The notes beneath the pieces are model-generated. The model made no database searches. It had not been told where the DNA came from and saw nothing but the letters and a program-made list of their open reading frames with translations. Position numbers and translations under genes: made by a program. A stretch of 64,000 bases of DNA from Belnapia arida (GTDB lineage Bacteria > Pseudomonadota > Alphaproteobacteria > Acetobacterales > Acetobacteraceae): the NCBI RefSeq assembly GCF_016773205.1, contig NZ_JAETWB010000001.1:62001-126000 (forward strand), read 5' to 3'. Shown one piece after another: positions 8,376-17,263 of the stretch (the stretch's first letter is position 1; every line of letters begins with the position of its first letter).

Positions 8376-9344
8376 CTAGTCGACCACCGCCCCCGCCGCC
8401 TTGACGACCCCGGCCCAGAACGGGATTTCACGCCGGATGAAGGCGCCGAACTCCTCGGGCGAGGCGGAGGTCACGACCTGCAGCCCCTCGCCGGCCAGCT
8501 TCGCCACCACGCCCTGCTGGCCCAGCGCGCGGCGCGTCGCCTCGAAGAGGCGCGCCACCATCGGCGCCGGCAGGCGCGCCGGCCCCCACATCCCCCACCA
8601 GCCCCCGATGTCGAGCTCCGGCAGGCCGGCCTCCTCCGTGCCGATCACCTCGGGGATGATGGGGAAGGCGCGGCGGGTGGTCAGCGACAGCCCCCGCAGT
8701 TGCCCGGAGCGGATGAAGGGCAGCACCACGGGCGGGGTGCCGATGGTGAGCGGCACGTCGCCGGCCAGCACCGCCTGCAGCGCCGGCGCGCCGCCGCGGA
8801 AGGGCACATGCGTCAGCTCGATGCCCGCCACCTTCTCCAGCATGGCGCCTGCGAGATGCGACGGGGTGCCGTTGCCCGGCGTGGCATAGGCCAGGCGCCC
8901 CGGCTCGGCCCGCGCCCGCTCGATCAGCCCGCGCAGCGAGGTGATGCCGGTCGCGGGCGAGACGGTGATGATCGTCGGGTAGTCGGCGATCTCGGTGATC
9001 GGCGTGAAGTCGGCGACGGGGTCGAAGGGCACGCGGCGATAGAGGGCCGGGTTGACCGCATGGCTGAAATTGCCGCCGATCAGCAGGCTCGTGCCGTCCG
9101 GCTCGCTGCGGGCCACGTATTCGCTGGCGATGTTGCTGCCCGCGCCGGGCCTGTTGTCCACGACGACCGCCTGGCCCAGCTCCCGCCCGACCGCCTCGCC
9201 GAGCACCCGCGCTACCAAGTCGCCGGACCCGCCCGGCGGGAAGCCGACGACGAAGCGGATCGGCCGGCCCGGTTGCGCGCGCAGCGGTGCAGGCGCGAGC
9301 ACGGCTGCGCCGCCAATCAGGTACGCCCGGCGTGAGACCGCCAT
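8376..9344 (-). CDS. Bug-family tripartite tricarboxylate transporter binding protein
   Basis: Extracytoplasmic binding protein of the TctC/Bug family, 322 residues, expected to capture a carboxylate in the periplasm. It has a Tat-like leader (RRAYLIGGAAVLAPAPLRAQ). Family signatures follow: RFVVGFPPGGSGDLVAR, VVVDNRPGAGSNIASEYVA, YATPGNGTPSHLAGAMLE and VPFRGGAPALQAVLAGDV. The start at 9344 is preferred over 9377 because an AGGAGG ribosome-binding site sits 7 bases before it. No TctA/TctB membrane genes are nearby, which is usual for the large Bug families that work with a distant transporter. It interrupts the fab gene group on the opposite strand. Confidence 0.93.
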   Translation of the reverse strand: MAVSRRAYLIGGAAVLAPAPLRAQPGRPIRFVVGFPPGGSGDLVARVLGEAVGRELGQAVVVDNRPGAGSNIASEYVARSEPDGTSLLIGGNFSHAVNPALYRRVPFDPVADFTPITEIADYPTIITVSPATGITSLRGLIERARAEPGRLAYATPGNGTPSHLAGAMLEKVAGIELTHVPFRGGAPALQAVLAGDVPLTIGTPPVVLPFIRSGQLRGLSLTTRRAFPIIPEVIGTEEAGLPELDIGGWWGMWGPARLPAPMVARLFEATRRALGQQGVVAKLAGEGLQVVTSASPEEFGAFIRREIPFWAGVVKAAGAVVD

Positions 9345-9559
9345 GCCGCTTCCTCCTGGGGCCCGGGAGAGGGCCATTCTTGCTTGCGGGACAGACTAAA
9401 CCCCGCAACGCACCCCGGCGCCAGTTAGCTGCGGGCATGAAAGGTCCGGCCCTCCCCAGCCTCCGGCCTTCTCGCCCCGGCCCATCGCTTTTTGTTGCGC
9501 CGCCGCCGGCGCAACCCGAGGCTGCCAGGCCCGCTTCAGCCGCAGCAGCCGAGGCAGCG

Positions 9560-9799
9560 ATGGTGCGTCTCACTCCGCCCCGACTTTCCCCTGACTCCCT
9601 GGTCGGGCCCTGGCCCGACGGGCCCTGGTGGCTGCTCGGCGCAGCGGCGCTCGCCGCCCCCTACGCCGTGCTGGCCCAGGGTGCCGACCTGCATCTGGCG
9701 ATCGCAGCCGGCCTCGCCTGCCTCATCTCGCCCTCGGCCGCGATCGAGGCGATGATGGGCGTGGCCCGCCTCGCTCAGCTGGCCGCCCCGCCGCGCTGA
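9560..9799 (+). CDS. Possible small membrane protein (uncertain gene)
   Basis: A 79-residue reading frame with two candidate membrane helices: GPWWLLGAAALAAPYAVLAQ and HLAIAAGLACLISPSAAIEA. No family is recognised. The ATG at 9560 has only a weak upstream purine stretch (GAGGCAGC). The frame is open further upstream to 9287, but that part looks like non-coding Pro/Arg-rich translation. It is supported only by hydrophobicity and by filling an otherwise empty gap before acpP. Confidence 0.35.
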   Translation: MVRLTPPRLSPDSLVGPWPDGPWWLLGAAALAAPYAVLAQGADLHLAIAAGLACLISPSAAIEAMMGVARLAQLAAPPR

Positions 9800-9988
9800 T
9801 GCTGCGCCGCGTCATCCGCGCCGGTCACGCGGAAGCCACCAAAGGGACTTGCCAGCGCAGCCAACACCGCCTACGCCCCCTCCGGGTTCCGCGTTAACCA
9901 CCCCCCGCCCCCGTGCGGCATGCCGCGCTTCCGGGCACGGGCTGGTCGACGCCAGGGGCATGGCTGTTGATTTGGAGACTGGCACGCG

Positions 9989-10225
9989 ATGAGCGAGACC
10001 GCCGAGAAGGTTAAGAAGATTGTCGTCGAGCACCTCGGCGTGGACGAGGCCAAGGTGACCGAGGACGCCTCCTTCATCGACGACCTGGGCGCCGACAGCC
10101 TCGACACCGTCGAACTGGTGATGGCCTTCGAGGAGGCCTTCGGCGTGGAGATCCCGGACGATGCGGCCGAGAAGATCACCACGGTGAAGGACGCCATCGC
10201 CTATATCGACGGTCAGAAGGGCTAA
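9989..10225 (+). CDS. acpP: Acyl carrier protein
   Basis: 78-residue acidic carrier protein of fatty-acid synthesis. Helix I is in [17 protein letters not shown], and the phosphopantetheine site is [16 protein letters not shown] with Ser37. The sequence ends [14 protein letters not shown], typical of alphaproteobacterial ACP. A GGAG ribosome-binding site lies upstream. It is 48 bases before fabF, and the two are almost certainly one transcription unit. Confidence 0.98.
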   Translation: MSETAEKVKKIVVEHLGVDEAKVTEDASFIDDLGADSLDTVELVMAFEEAFGVEIPDDAAEKITTVKDAIAYIDGQKG

Positions 10226-10273
10226 GGCCCTTCTCCGCCACGACCAAGACCGAGACCGGGAAGAGGGTGTAGC

Positions 10274-11557
10274 GTGTTCGCACAGGCTGCCGCGCCGCGG
10301 CGCGTTGTCGTCACCGGCATGGGCATCGCCAGCCCGCTTGGCCTCGGCGTCGAGCGGGTCTGGAAGCGCCTGATCGAGGGGCAGAGCGGCATCGCCGCCA
10401 TCCAGTCCTTCGACGTGAAGGACCTGCCGGCCAAGGTCGCCGGCCAGGTCCCTGTCGGCACCAGGGCCGAAGGCGGGCTCGACCTCGCCGAGTGGATCCC
10501 GGTCAAGGACCAGAAGAAGATGGACCGCTTCATCCAGCTCGCCGTCGTGGCGGCGGTCGAGGCGGTCGAGGATTCCGGCTGGATGCCGGAGGATGAGGAA
10601 GGCCGCTGCGCCACCGGCGTGATGATCGGCTCCGGCATCGGCGGCCTCACCACCATCTACGAGAGCTCGCAGCTCATCGCCCAGGGCAAGCACAAGCGGG
10701 TCTCGCCCTTCTTCATCCCGAGCGCGCTGATCAACCTCGCCTCCGGCCACGTCTCCATCCGCTACGGCTTCAAGGGCCCGAACCATGCGGTGGTGACGGC
10801 CTGCGCCACCGGCGTGCACGCCTTGGGCGATGCCGCCCGGCTGATCGCCTTCGGCGATGCCGACGTCATGGTCGCCGGCGGTGCCGAGGCCGCGGTCAGT
10901 GAGATCGGCATGGCCGGCTTCTGCGCCTCCCGCGCCCTCTCCACCGGCTACAACGACACCCCGGCCGAGGCTTCCCGCCCCTGGGACGAGGGCCGCGATG
11001 GCTTTGTCATGGGCGAGGGCGCCGGCGTCGTCGTGCTCGAGGAGTACGAGCACGCGAAGACGCGCGGCGCGAAGATCTATGCTGAGGTCATCGGCTACGG
11101 CATGTCGGGCGATGCCCACCACATCACCGCCCCCTCGGATACCGGCGACGGCGCCTTCCGCTCCATGCGCGCAGCGCTGAAGAGCGCCGGCGTTGCCCCG
11201 AGCGAGGTGCAGTACGTCAACGCCCACGGCACCTCGACGCCGCTCGGCGACGACTTGGAACTCGGCGCGGTGGAGCGGCTCTGGGGCGAGGACGCGCGCG
11301 GCCTGGCGATGTCCTCGACCAAGTCCGCCATCGGCCACCTGCTTGGCGCGGCCGGGGCGGTGGAGGGCATCTTCTCCATCCTCGCCATCCGCGACGGCGT
11401 GGCCCCGCCGACGCTGAACCTAGAGAAGGCCTCGAAGGACAGCCCGATCGACCGGGTCGCCAAGGTGGCGCAGGAGCGGAAGATCGACGTGGCGTTGTCG
11501 AACAGCTTCGGCTTCGGCGGCACCAACGCCAGCATCGTCTTCCGCGCGGCGCCCTGA
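10274..11557 (+). CDS. fabF: 3-oxoacyl-ACP synthase II
   Basis: Condensing enzyme KAS II that elongates acyl-ACP with malonyl-ACP. Catalytic triad Cys177 (VVTACATGVHA), His319 (YVNAHGTSTPLGD) and His356 (KSAIGHLLGAAG). It starts at GTG 10274 and has the usual opening RRVVVTGMGIASPLG after a few extra residues. Length 427 is slightly long for FabF. Its stop codon TGA overlaps the probable CTG start of mltG (CTGA at 11554-11557). Confidence 0.97.
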   Translation: MFAQAAAPRRVVVTGMGIASPLGLGVERVWKRLIEGQSGIAAIQSFDVKDLPAKVAGQVPVGTRAEGGLDLAEWIPVKDQKKMDRFIQLAVVAAVEAVEDSGWMPEDEEGRCATGVMIGSGIGGLTTIYESSQLIAQGKHKRVSPFFIPSALINLASGHVSIRYGFKGPNHAVVTACATGVHALGDAARLIAFGDADVMVAGGAEAAVSEIGMAGFCASRALSTGYNDTPAEASRPWDEGRDGFVMGEGAGVVVLEEYEHAKTRGAKIYAEVIGYGMSGDAHHITAPSDTGDGAFRSMRAALKSAGVAPSEVQYVNAHGTSTPLGDDLELGAVERLWGEDARGLAMSSTKSAIGHLLGAAGAVEGIFSILAIRDGVAPPTLNLEKASKDSPIDRVAKVAQERKIDVALSNSFGFGGTNASIVFRAAP

Positions 11558-12534
11558 GGCGCTTCCTCCGCATCGCCGGGGCGGCCTTCGCCGCCCTGGC
11601 GTTCCTCGCCGCAGCCGGCGCGGGCTGGGCCTGGCATCGCTTCCAATCCCCCGGCCCCCTGGTTGAACAGGCCCAGCTCGTCATCCCTCGGGGCGGAACG
11701 GAGGCCATTGCCGCCGCCCTCCGCCGCGCCGGGGTGATCGAAGAGCCCCGCCTCTTCACCCTCGCCACCCTGGCGACGCGGGGCGACGGGCCACTACGCG
11801 CCGCCGAATTCGCCTTCCCGCCCGGTGCCTCCATGGCGCAGGTGCTCGACATCCTCCGCACTGCCCGCCCGGTGCAGCGCCGGGTGACGATCCCCGAGGG
11901 CCTCACCGCCCGCCAGATCGCCGCTCTCCTGACCCGCACCGAAGGCCTCACCGGCGAACTTCCCGCCTTCGCCGAGGGCGCCGTCCTGCCGGAAACCTAT
12001 GCCTATAGCTGGGGCGACGATCGCTCCGGCCTGCTCCGCCGCGCCGAATCGGCCATGCTCCAGGCGTTGTCCGAGGCCTGGTCCGCCCGTGCCGGCAACC
12101 TGCCGCTGGCGACGCCGCGCGAGGCGCTGGTCCTCGCCAGCATCGTCGAGCGCGAGACCTCGGTAGCGGAGGAGCGGCCGCGCGTCGCCGCCGTCTTCCT
12201 CAACCGCCTCCGCGCGGGGATGCCGCTGCAATCGGACCCGACGGTCGCCTATGCCGCCGCCGACGGCGCCCCGCTCGACCGTCCGCTGAGCCGCGCCGAC
12301 CTCGACCGCGACCATCCGTTCAACACCTACAAGGTAAGGGGCCTGCCGCCCGCCCCCATCGCCGCCCCCGGCCTCGCCGCGCTGCGTGCCGTCACCCGCC
12401 CTGCTGCGACGGAAGACCTCTACTTCGTTGCCGATGGCAGCGGCGGCCACGCCTTCGCCCGGACGCTGGAGGAGCACAACCGCAACGTCGCCCGCTGGCG
12501 GGAGATCGAGCGCCGCCGCGGCGCAGGTCTGTAG
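11554..12534 (+). CDS. mltG: Endolytic murein transglycosylase MltG (probable CTG start)
   Basis: Inner-membrane lytic transglycosylase (YceG family) that cuts nascent glycan strands. The catalytic region reads LASIVERETSVAEERPRVAA, with the conserved Glu residues at about 199-201, then VFLNRLRAGMPLQSDPTVAY; HPFNTYKVRGLPPAPI is also typical. The first ATG/GTG in frame (GTG 11734) would remove the membrane anchor and part of the LysM-like domain. Reading upstream gives RRFLRIAGAAFAALAFLAAAG, a perfect N-terminal anchor, beginning at a CTG that overlaps the fabF stop. No ATG, GTG or TTG is available there, so CTG is the best start (326 residues), by coupling to fabF. Confidence 0.85.
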   Translation: MRRFLRIAGAAFAALAFLAAAGAGWAWHRFQSPGPLVEQAQLVIPRGGTEAIAAALRRAGVIEEPRLFTLATLATRGDGPLRAAEFAFPPGASMAQVLDILRTARPVQRRVTIPEGLTARQIAALLTRTEGLTGELPAFAEGAVLPETYAYSWGDDRSGLLRRAESAMLQALSEAWSARAGNLPLATPREALVLASIVERETSVAEERPRVAAVFLNRLRAGMPLQSDPTVAYAAADGAPLDRPLSRADLDRDHPFNTYKVRGLPPAPIAAPGLAALRAVTRPAATEDLYFVADGSGGHAFARTLEEHNRNVARWREIERRRGAGL

Positions 12535-12544
12535 GGACCGCGGT

Positions 12545-12567
12545 CGAGGAGGGCGCCGCCCTCCTCG
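12545..12567. terminator. Hairpin between convergent mltG and small lipoprotein gene
   Basis: 9-bp stem CGAGGAGGG / CCCTCCTCG with loop CGCCG, just after the mltG stop. It lacks a T tract on either strand, so it may act as a bidirectional or Rho-assisted end. Confidence 0.4.
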
Positions 12568-12600
12568 GACTCCACACCGCGACGCAATCCCGTCGGGGCG

Positions 12601-12759
12601 CTAGTCGATCACATCGCCCACGGCATGGATCGGCGCCCCGAGCGGCTTGCCCACCACCGGCACGACCGAAAGAACGTCCCCCGTCACCCGGAAGGGCAGC
12701 GCCACTAGCCCGCAGCCGGACAGCGAGAGCGCCGCCAGCATCAGCATCACAACGCGCAT
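12601..12759 (-). CDS. Very small lipoprotein
   Basis: A 52-residue predicted lipoprotein: leader MRVVMLMLAALSLSGC with the lipobox Cys at residue 16, then a short mature part GLVALPFRVTGDVLSVVPVV ending HAVGDVID. The start at 12759 is set by a strong GGAGGAGG ribosome-binding site; a frame opening to 12798 has none. It resembles the small DUF6726-type lipoproteins, a recollection that was not checked. Function unknown. It follows the ybbA-like ATPase gene on the same strand after a 51-base gap. Confidence 0.7.
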   Translation of the reverse strand: MRVVMLMLAALSLSGCGLVALPFRVTGDVLSVVPVVGKPLGAPIHAVGDVID

Positions 12760-12810
12760 CGGCCTCCTCCTCATCCGTTCGTCGCACGAACGCATCATCC
12801 CAGCCGCCGT

Positions 12811-13528
<718 letters not shown>

Positions 13529-13530
<2 letters not shown>

Positions 13531-14209
13531 GGTGCCATGCGGGTTCCGGGATGCCAGCCGATATGGGCGCAGAAGCGCCATCGGCCTAGCGCTATCGGGT
13601 ATCGGAGTATTACGGACGGGTGCGGTGCCGGCCAGGGCGGCCGGTCCGGTCCGCCTCCTCGCCCTCGGCGACAGCCTGACCGCCGGCTACGGTCTGCCCC
13701 CTGGCGAGGGCTTCGTGCCGCGCCTCCAGGCGGCGCTTCAGGCCCGTGGCCGCGAGGTGCGGGTGCTCGACGGCGGCGTCTCAGGCGACACCACGGCCGG
13801 CGGCCTCGCCCGCCTTGATTGGTCCCTTGCCGACGACCCGCAGGCGGCCATCGTCGAACTCGGCGGCAATGACGGCCTGCGCGGCCTGCCCCCCGCCGAG
13901 ACCCGCCGCAACCTCGCCGCCATCCTCGACCGCCTGGCCGCCCGCCGCATCCCGGTCCTGCTCTCCGGCATGCTCGCCCCGCCCAATCTCGGCGCCGATT
14001 ATGGCCGGGATTTCCAGGCCGTCTTCCACGACCTGGCGCGCGAGCGGCCCGGCCTCGTCTTCGACCCCTTCTTCCTCGAAGGCATCGCCGGTGACGCCGC
14101 CCTGAACCAGGCGGACGGCATCCACCCCAACCCCCGCGGCGTGGAACGCCTGGTCGCCCGCATCCTGCCCGCGGTCGAGGCCCTGCTGGACCGAGTCACC
14201 CCTGGCTGA
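13529..14209 (+). CDS. tesA: TesA-like arylesterase/lysophospholipase (GDSL family)
   Basis: Secreted SGNH/GDSL hydrolase, thioesterase I / arylesterase type. A leader with twin Arg (YGRRSAIGLALSGIGV, cut near PARAA) precedes LLALGDSLTAGYG (nucleophile Ser), GGVSGDTTAGG, VELGGNDGLRG and the Asp/His motif QADGIHPNPRGVE. Start 13529 is the ATG inside CCATGG that also forms the ybbA start on the opposite strand, and an ATG at 13520 is an alternative. It hydrolyses acyl or aryl esters in the periplasm according to the family. Followed 12 bases later by thpR. Confidence 0.9.
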
Positions 14210-14221
14210 GGAGTGTTCCCG

Positions 14222-14761
14222 ATGATCCGCCTCTTCGTCGCCCTGGCCCTGCCGCCTGCCATCAAGGACCAGCTCGCGGAGCTTTCAGGCGGCATCCCCG
14301 GTGCCCGCTGGGTCCCGCCGGAGAACTACCACCTCACCCTCCGCTTCATCGGCGAGGTCGAATCCTGGCAGGCCCAGGACGTGGACGACGCCCTCGCCAA
14401 TGTCCGCGCCCGTCCCTTCGAGCTGTCTCTGCGCGGCCTCGGCACCTTCGAAAAGGCCGGGCGCATCAGCGCCCTCTGGGTCGGCGTCGAGAAGACCGAA
14501 GCACTGGCCTTCCTCCAGGCCAAGGTGGAGACCGCCCTGCAGCGCGTCGGCCTCGAGCCGGAGCGCAAGCGCTTCGCCCCGCATGTGACGCTGGCCCGCA
14601 CCGACCGTGCCGCGCCGGACAAGCTTATACAGTTCGTCCAGGCGCATAACCTCTTCCGCGCCCCGCCCGTGCCGGTCGAGAGCTTCACCCTCTATTCCAG
14701 CCTGCTCGGCAAGGAGCAGGCCTTCTACGTGCCCGAGGTCGAATACGCCCTGGCCGCCTGA
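14222..14761 (+). CDS. thpR: RNA 2',3'-cyclic phosphodiesterase
   Basis: 2H-phosphoesterase family member (LigT/ThpR), 179 residues. The two catalytic HxTx motifs are clear: HLTL at 37-40 (NYHLTLRFIGEVE) and HVTL at 121-124 (FAPHVTLART). The opening MIRLFVALALPPAIKDQL is characteristic. It hydrolyses 2',3'-cyclic phosphate ends of RNA in vitro; the physiological role is unsettled. Start 14222 chosen for the GAGGAG site 8 bases upstream rather than the GTG at 14213. Confidence 0.93.
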   Translation: MIRLFVALALPPAIKDQLAELSGGIPGARWVPPENYHLTLRFIGEVESWQAQDVDDALANVRARPFELSLRGLGTFEKAGRISALWVGVEKTEALAFLQAKVETALQRVGLEPERKRFAPHVTLARTDRAAPDKLIQFVQAHNLFRAPPVPVESFTLYSSLLGKEQAFYVPEVEYALAA

Positions 14762-14822
14762 GCCGGGGAGGCGGCCTGCACCCGCATCGACTTTCCTTGC
14801 GGCCCCGTCTAGGGTCCGGCCG

Positions 14823-15164
14823 GTGACACGCCGGCCCCCCTTCCTGCTGATCGCCGCCCTGTTGCTCCAGGCGATCCTCGCTCCGGCGCATGGTCTGGCG
14901 ATGGCCGGCCACGGCCTGCCCCTCGCCCTCTGCACCGCCGATGGCGTGAAGCGGGCCGATGACAACCCCGCCGTCCTGCCGCATCTCGGCGACTGCCTCG
15001 CCTGCCACGCCCTGCCGGCCGGCGCCGCGCTCGACCCGCCATCCCTGCCGCCCCCGTCATGGAGCCTCATCGGCCAGCCGGTCGCCGCCGCCTTCCTGAC
15101 CTCGCTCCCGTCCGGCCGCCGCGGCCCACCCGGTGGCGCTCGCGCCCCACCCCGGTTCTCCTGA
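14823..15164 (+). CDS. DUF2946-like secreted protein next to copper chaperone
   Basis: A 113-residue protein starting at GTG 14823 with a leader (FLLIAALLLQAILAPAHGLA). The mature part has Cys37, Cys58 and Cys61-His62 in GDCLACH and several other His, the pattern of the DUF2946 family, which accompanies copper-handling genes. The C terminus is Pro/Gly/Arg rich. It lies 36 bases before the PCuAC gene, on the same strand. A metal-binding role is inferred from the context and Cys/His content only. Confidence 0.65.
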   Translation: MTRRPPFLLIAALLLQAILAPAHGLAMAGHGLPLALCTADGVKRADDNPAVLPHLGDCLACHALPAGAALDPPSLPPPSWSLIGQPVAAAFLTSLPSGRRGPPGGARAPPRFS

Positions 15165-15200
15165 TCCCCCACCATGCCATTCCGGATTCAGGAGAACCCC

Positions 15201-15686
15201 ATGCCCATCCTTCGCCGCAGCCTGCTGGCCCTGGCCTGCCTCGCCCCCCTTCCGGCTTTCACCCCTCTGGCGCTCGCCCATAATGACGCCGTCACCATCG
15301 GCGACATCCAGGTGACCGAGCCCTGGTCCCGCGCCGCCGGGGCGAACGGCACCGGCGCCGGCTTCCTGACCATCCGCAATGCCGGCACCCAGCCCGACCG
15401 GCTGCTCTCCGCCGCCTCGCCCGTCGCCCGCAGCGTGGAACTCCACACTCATATGCGCGACGGCGAGGTGATGCGCATGCGTCAGGCCGAAGGCGGCATC
15501 CCCATCCCGCCCGGCGCCACCGTCACTCTCCGGCCCGGCGGCTTCCACGTCATGCTGATCGGCCTGACGCAGCCGCTGGCCGCGGGCAGCGACGTCCCGC
15601 TCACCCTCCGCTTCGAGCGGGCGGGCGAGACGCAGGTGATGCTGCATGTCGGTGCCGCCGGCGCCCGCGGGCCGGCCCATCACTGA
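15201..15686 (+). CDS. Periplasmic copper chaperone PCu(A)C
   Basis: 161-residue copper(I) chaperone that delivers copper to cytochrome oxidase CuA. Signal peptide to about ALA-HN at residue 26, then GDIQVTEPWSRAA and the copper ligands: His82 and Met85 in ELHTHMRDGEVMRMR, then His116 and Met118 in PGGFHVMLIGL, the H(M)X10MX21HXM pattern. Start 15201 has a CAGGAG site upstream; the ATG nine codons earlier is less likely. Follows a DUF2946-like gene. Confidence 0.94.
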   Translation: MPILRRSLLALACLAPLPAFTPLALAHNDAVTIGDIQVTEPWSRAAGANGTGAGFLTIRNAGTQPDRLLSAASPVARSVELHTHMRDGEVMRMRQAEGGIPIPPGATVTLRPGGFHVMLIGLTQPLAAGSDVPLTLRFERAGETQVMLHVGAAGARGPAHH

Positions 15687-15759
15687 GAGCCCGGCCGGCG
15701 CATCCTCCGTGGCGCCGCCGGCCAACACCCCCACCGGGCCGGCCGTCACGGGCAGCCGG

Positions 15760-16512
15760 ATGGGGCCGCGCCGTCCCGGACAGAATCGCAGCCTCGTCGC
15801 CGCCCTGCTGGCTGCCTTGGTCGCCGCGCTGCTGGCCTGGCCCGCGACGGCGCAACCCGCGCTCCGCCCCGGTATCGGAGAGGTCGACCCGCGCCGCCCC
15901 GTCAACCCGGAGGAGAGCCCCTGGCACGCCCTCGGCCGCGTCCAGCTCGAAGTCGGCGGCCGCTGCACCGGCGCGCTGATCGGCCCCCGCCTGATGCTGA
16001 CCGCCGCGCATTGCCTGGTCGCCCCGCGCAGCCGCGCCCTGGTCCAGCCCGGCACCATCCATGTCCTGCTCGGCTATGTCCGCGGCACCGCCCGCGGTCA
16101 TGCCCGCGCCACCGCCTACCGCATCGGCCCCGGCTTCGATCCGTCGAAGGGCGGCCCCGCCGCGGCCGACTGGGCGATCCTCAGCCTCGACACGCCCCTC
16201 GGCACCCCCGACCGCATCCTGCCCCTGCTCGCCGCCCCGCCCGCGCCCCGCGCGCCGCTGATGCTCGGCGGCTACCAGCAGGACCGGCCGGAGGTGATCA
16301 TCGCCGATACCGGCTGCCGGCTGCTCGGCCTCTCCGCCGGCGGCCCCGGCGCGATGCTGCTGCATGATTGCGCCGGCACCCGCGGCAGCAGCGGTGCCCC
16401 GCTGCTGGCCCGCGGCCCGGAGGGCAGCTGGGCCATTGCCGGCATCGCCTCCCGCGTCGCCGCTTCCGCGGCCCTTGGCGCCGCCGTCCCCGCCTCGGCG
16501 ATCAGGCCCTAA
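15760..16512 (+). CDS. Secreted trypsin-like serine protease
   Basis: S1-type endopeptidase, about 250 residues. Leader SLVAALLAALVAALLAWPAT-AQ, then the triad His84 (LTAAHC), Asp137 (AADWAILSL) and Ser211 (GTRGSSGAPLL). The Ser motif is GSSGAP rather than GDSGGP, as in the V8-like/exported subgroup. Two Cys pairs (RCTGALI/AAHC and TGC/LHDC) could form disulfides. The frame is open upstream to 15646, but 15760 places the leader at the N terminus. The stop overlaps that of the convergent metalloprotease gene by 4 bases. Substrate unknown. Confidence 0.85.
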   Translation: MGPRRPGQNRSLVAALLAALVAALLAWPATAQPALRPGIGEVDPRRPVNPEESPWHALGRVQLEVGGRCTGALIGPRLMLTAAHCLVAPRSRALVQPGTIHVLLGYVRGTARGHARATAYRIGPGFDPSKGGPAAADWAILSLDTPLGTPDRILPLLAAPPAPRAPLMLGGYQQDRPEVIIADTGCRLLGLSAGGPGAMLLHDCAGTRGSSGAPLLARGPEGSWAIAGIASRVAASAALGAAVPASAIRP

Positions 16513-16901
16513 TTCTCCTTCTCCAGCCGGTCGATATCCGCATCCGACAGGCCGAAATGGTGCCCGATCTCATGGATCAGCACGTTCCGCACCAGCCCGA
16601 ACAGATCCTCCCCCGTCTCGATCCATTCCAGCAGGATCGGCTCCCGGTAGAGCAGGATCGTGTCCGGCTCCCGCGGCGTGTCGAGCACGCTCTTCTGCGT
16701 CAGCGGCACGCCGCGGTAGAGGCCGGTGAGTTCCCAGGGCTCCTCGATCCCCATCTCCTCCAGCGTCTCGTCATCCGGCATGTCCTCGACGATGATCGCC
16801 GTGCCGCGCACCTGTTCGCGCAGCACGGCGGGCATGGCGGCGAGGGCCTGCTCGGCCAGCTCCAGGATATCCTCAAGGCTTGGCGGGGTGTTGTGGCGCA
16901 T
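16509..16901 (-). CDS. Small zincin-like metallopeptidase (MtfA-unrelated, DUF1025 type)
   Basis: 130-residue cytoplasmic metallopeptidase-family protein. HExxH zinc motif His110-Glu111-x-x-His114 in [18 protein letters not shown]. The start [20 protein letters not shown] and the stretch [17 protein letters not shown] are typical of the family of about 125-140 residues. Start 16901 chosen because conserved sequence begins there. No signal peptide. Proteolytic activity in this family is poorly studied. Convergent with the serine protease; stops overlap. Confidence 0.88.
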   Translation of the reverse strand: MRHNTPPSLEDILELAEQALAAMPAVLREQVRGTAIIVEDMPDDETLEEMGIEEPWELTGLYRGVPLTQKSVLDTPREPDTILLYREPILLEWIETGEDLFGLVRNVLIHEIGHHFGLSDADIDRLEKEN

Positions 16902-16956
16902 CCCCCTAGCGGAAGCCCATGCCGCCCCCAGGTCAAGCCGCCAGGAGATGACATCC

Positions 16957-17247
16957 ATGGTCGAACCGCTCGACGCCGCTGCCCGCACCGCCCTGTCCGC
17001 CACGCTGCCCGCCTGGCAGCCGGTCGCCGGCCGGGACGCCATCCGCCGCGAATTCCGCTTCCGCGATTTCTCCGAGGCCTGGGGCTTCATGGCCCGCGTG
17101 GCCCTGCTGGCCGAGGCGCAGGACCATCATCCGGAATGGTCGAATGTCTGGAACCGGGTGGAGATCCTGCTGACCACGCATGACGCCGGCGGCCTTTCAG
17201 CCCGCGACCTCCGCCTCGCCCAGGCCATCGACGCGCTGCTCGGCTGA
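16957..17247 (+). CDS. phhB: Pterin-4a-carbinolamine dehydratase
   Basis: 96-residue PCD/DCoH protein that recycles the pterin cofactor of aromatic amino-acid hydroxylases. Active-site motif [18 protein letters not shown] followed by [20 protein letters not shown], both canonical. Start 16957 is set by AGGAG nine bases upstream. No phenylalanine hydroxylase is adjacent, so its partner is elsewhere or the protein is used for molybdopterin-type pterin housekeeping. Confidence 0.93.
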   Translation: MVEPLDAAARTALSATLPAWQPVAGRDAIRREFRFRDFSEAWGFMARVALLAEAQDHHPEWSNVWNRVEILLTTHDAGGLSARDLRLAQAIDALLG

Positions 17248-17263
17248 GGCGGTTGGATCGAGC

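Noticed and set aside
9812-11338. 508-residue minus-strand frame opposite acpP-fabF
   Set aside because: It spans two strongly supported genes in the other strand and shows only low-complexity His/Ala/Gly composition from high-GC antisense sequence.
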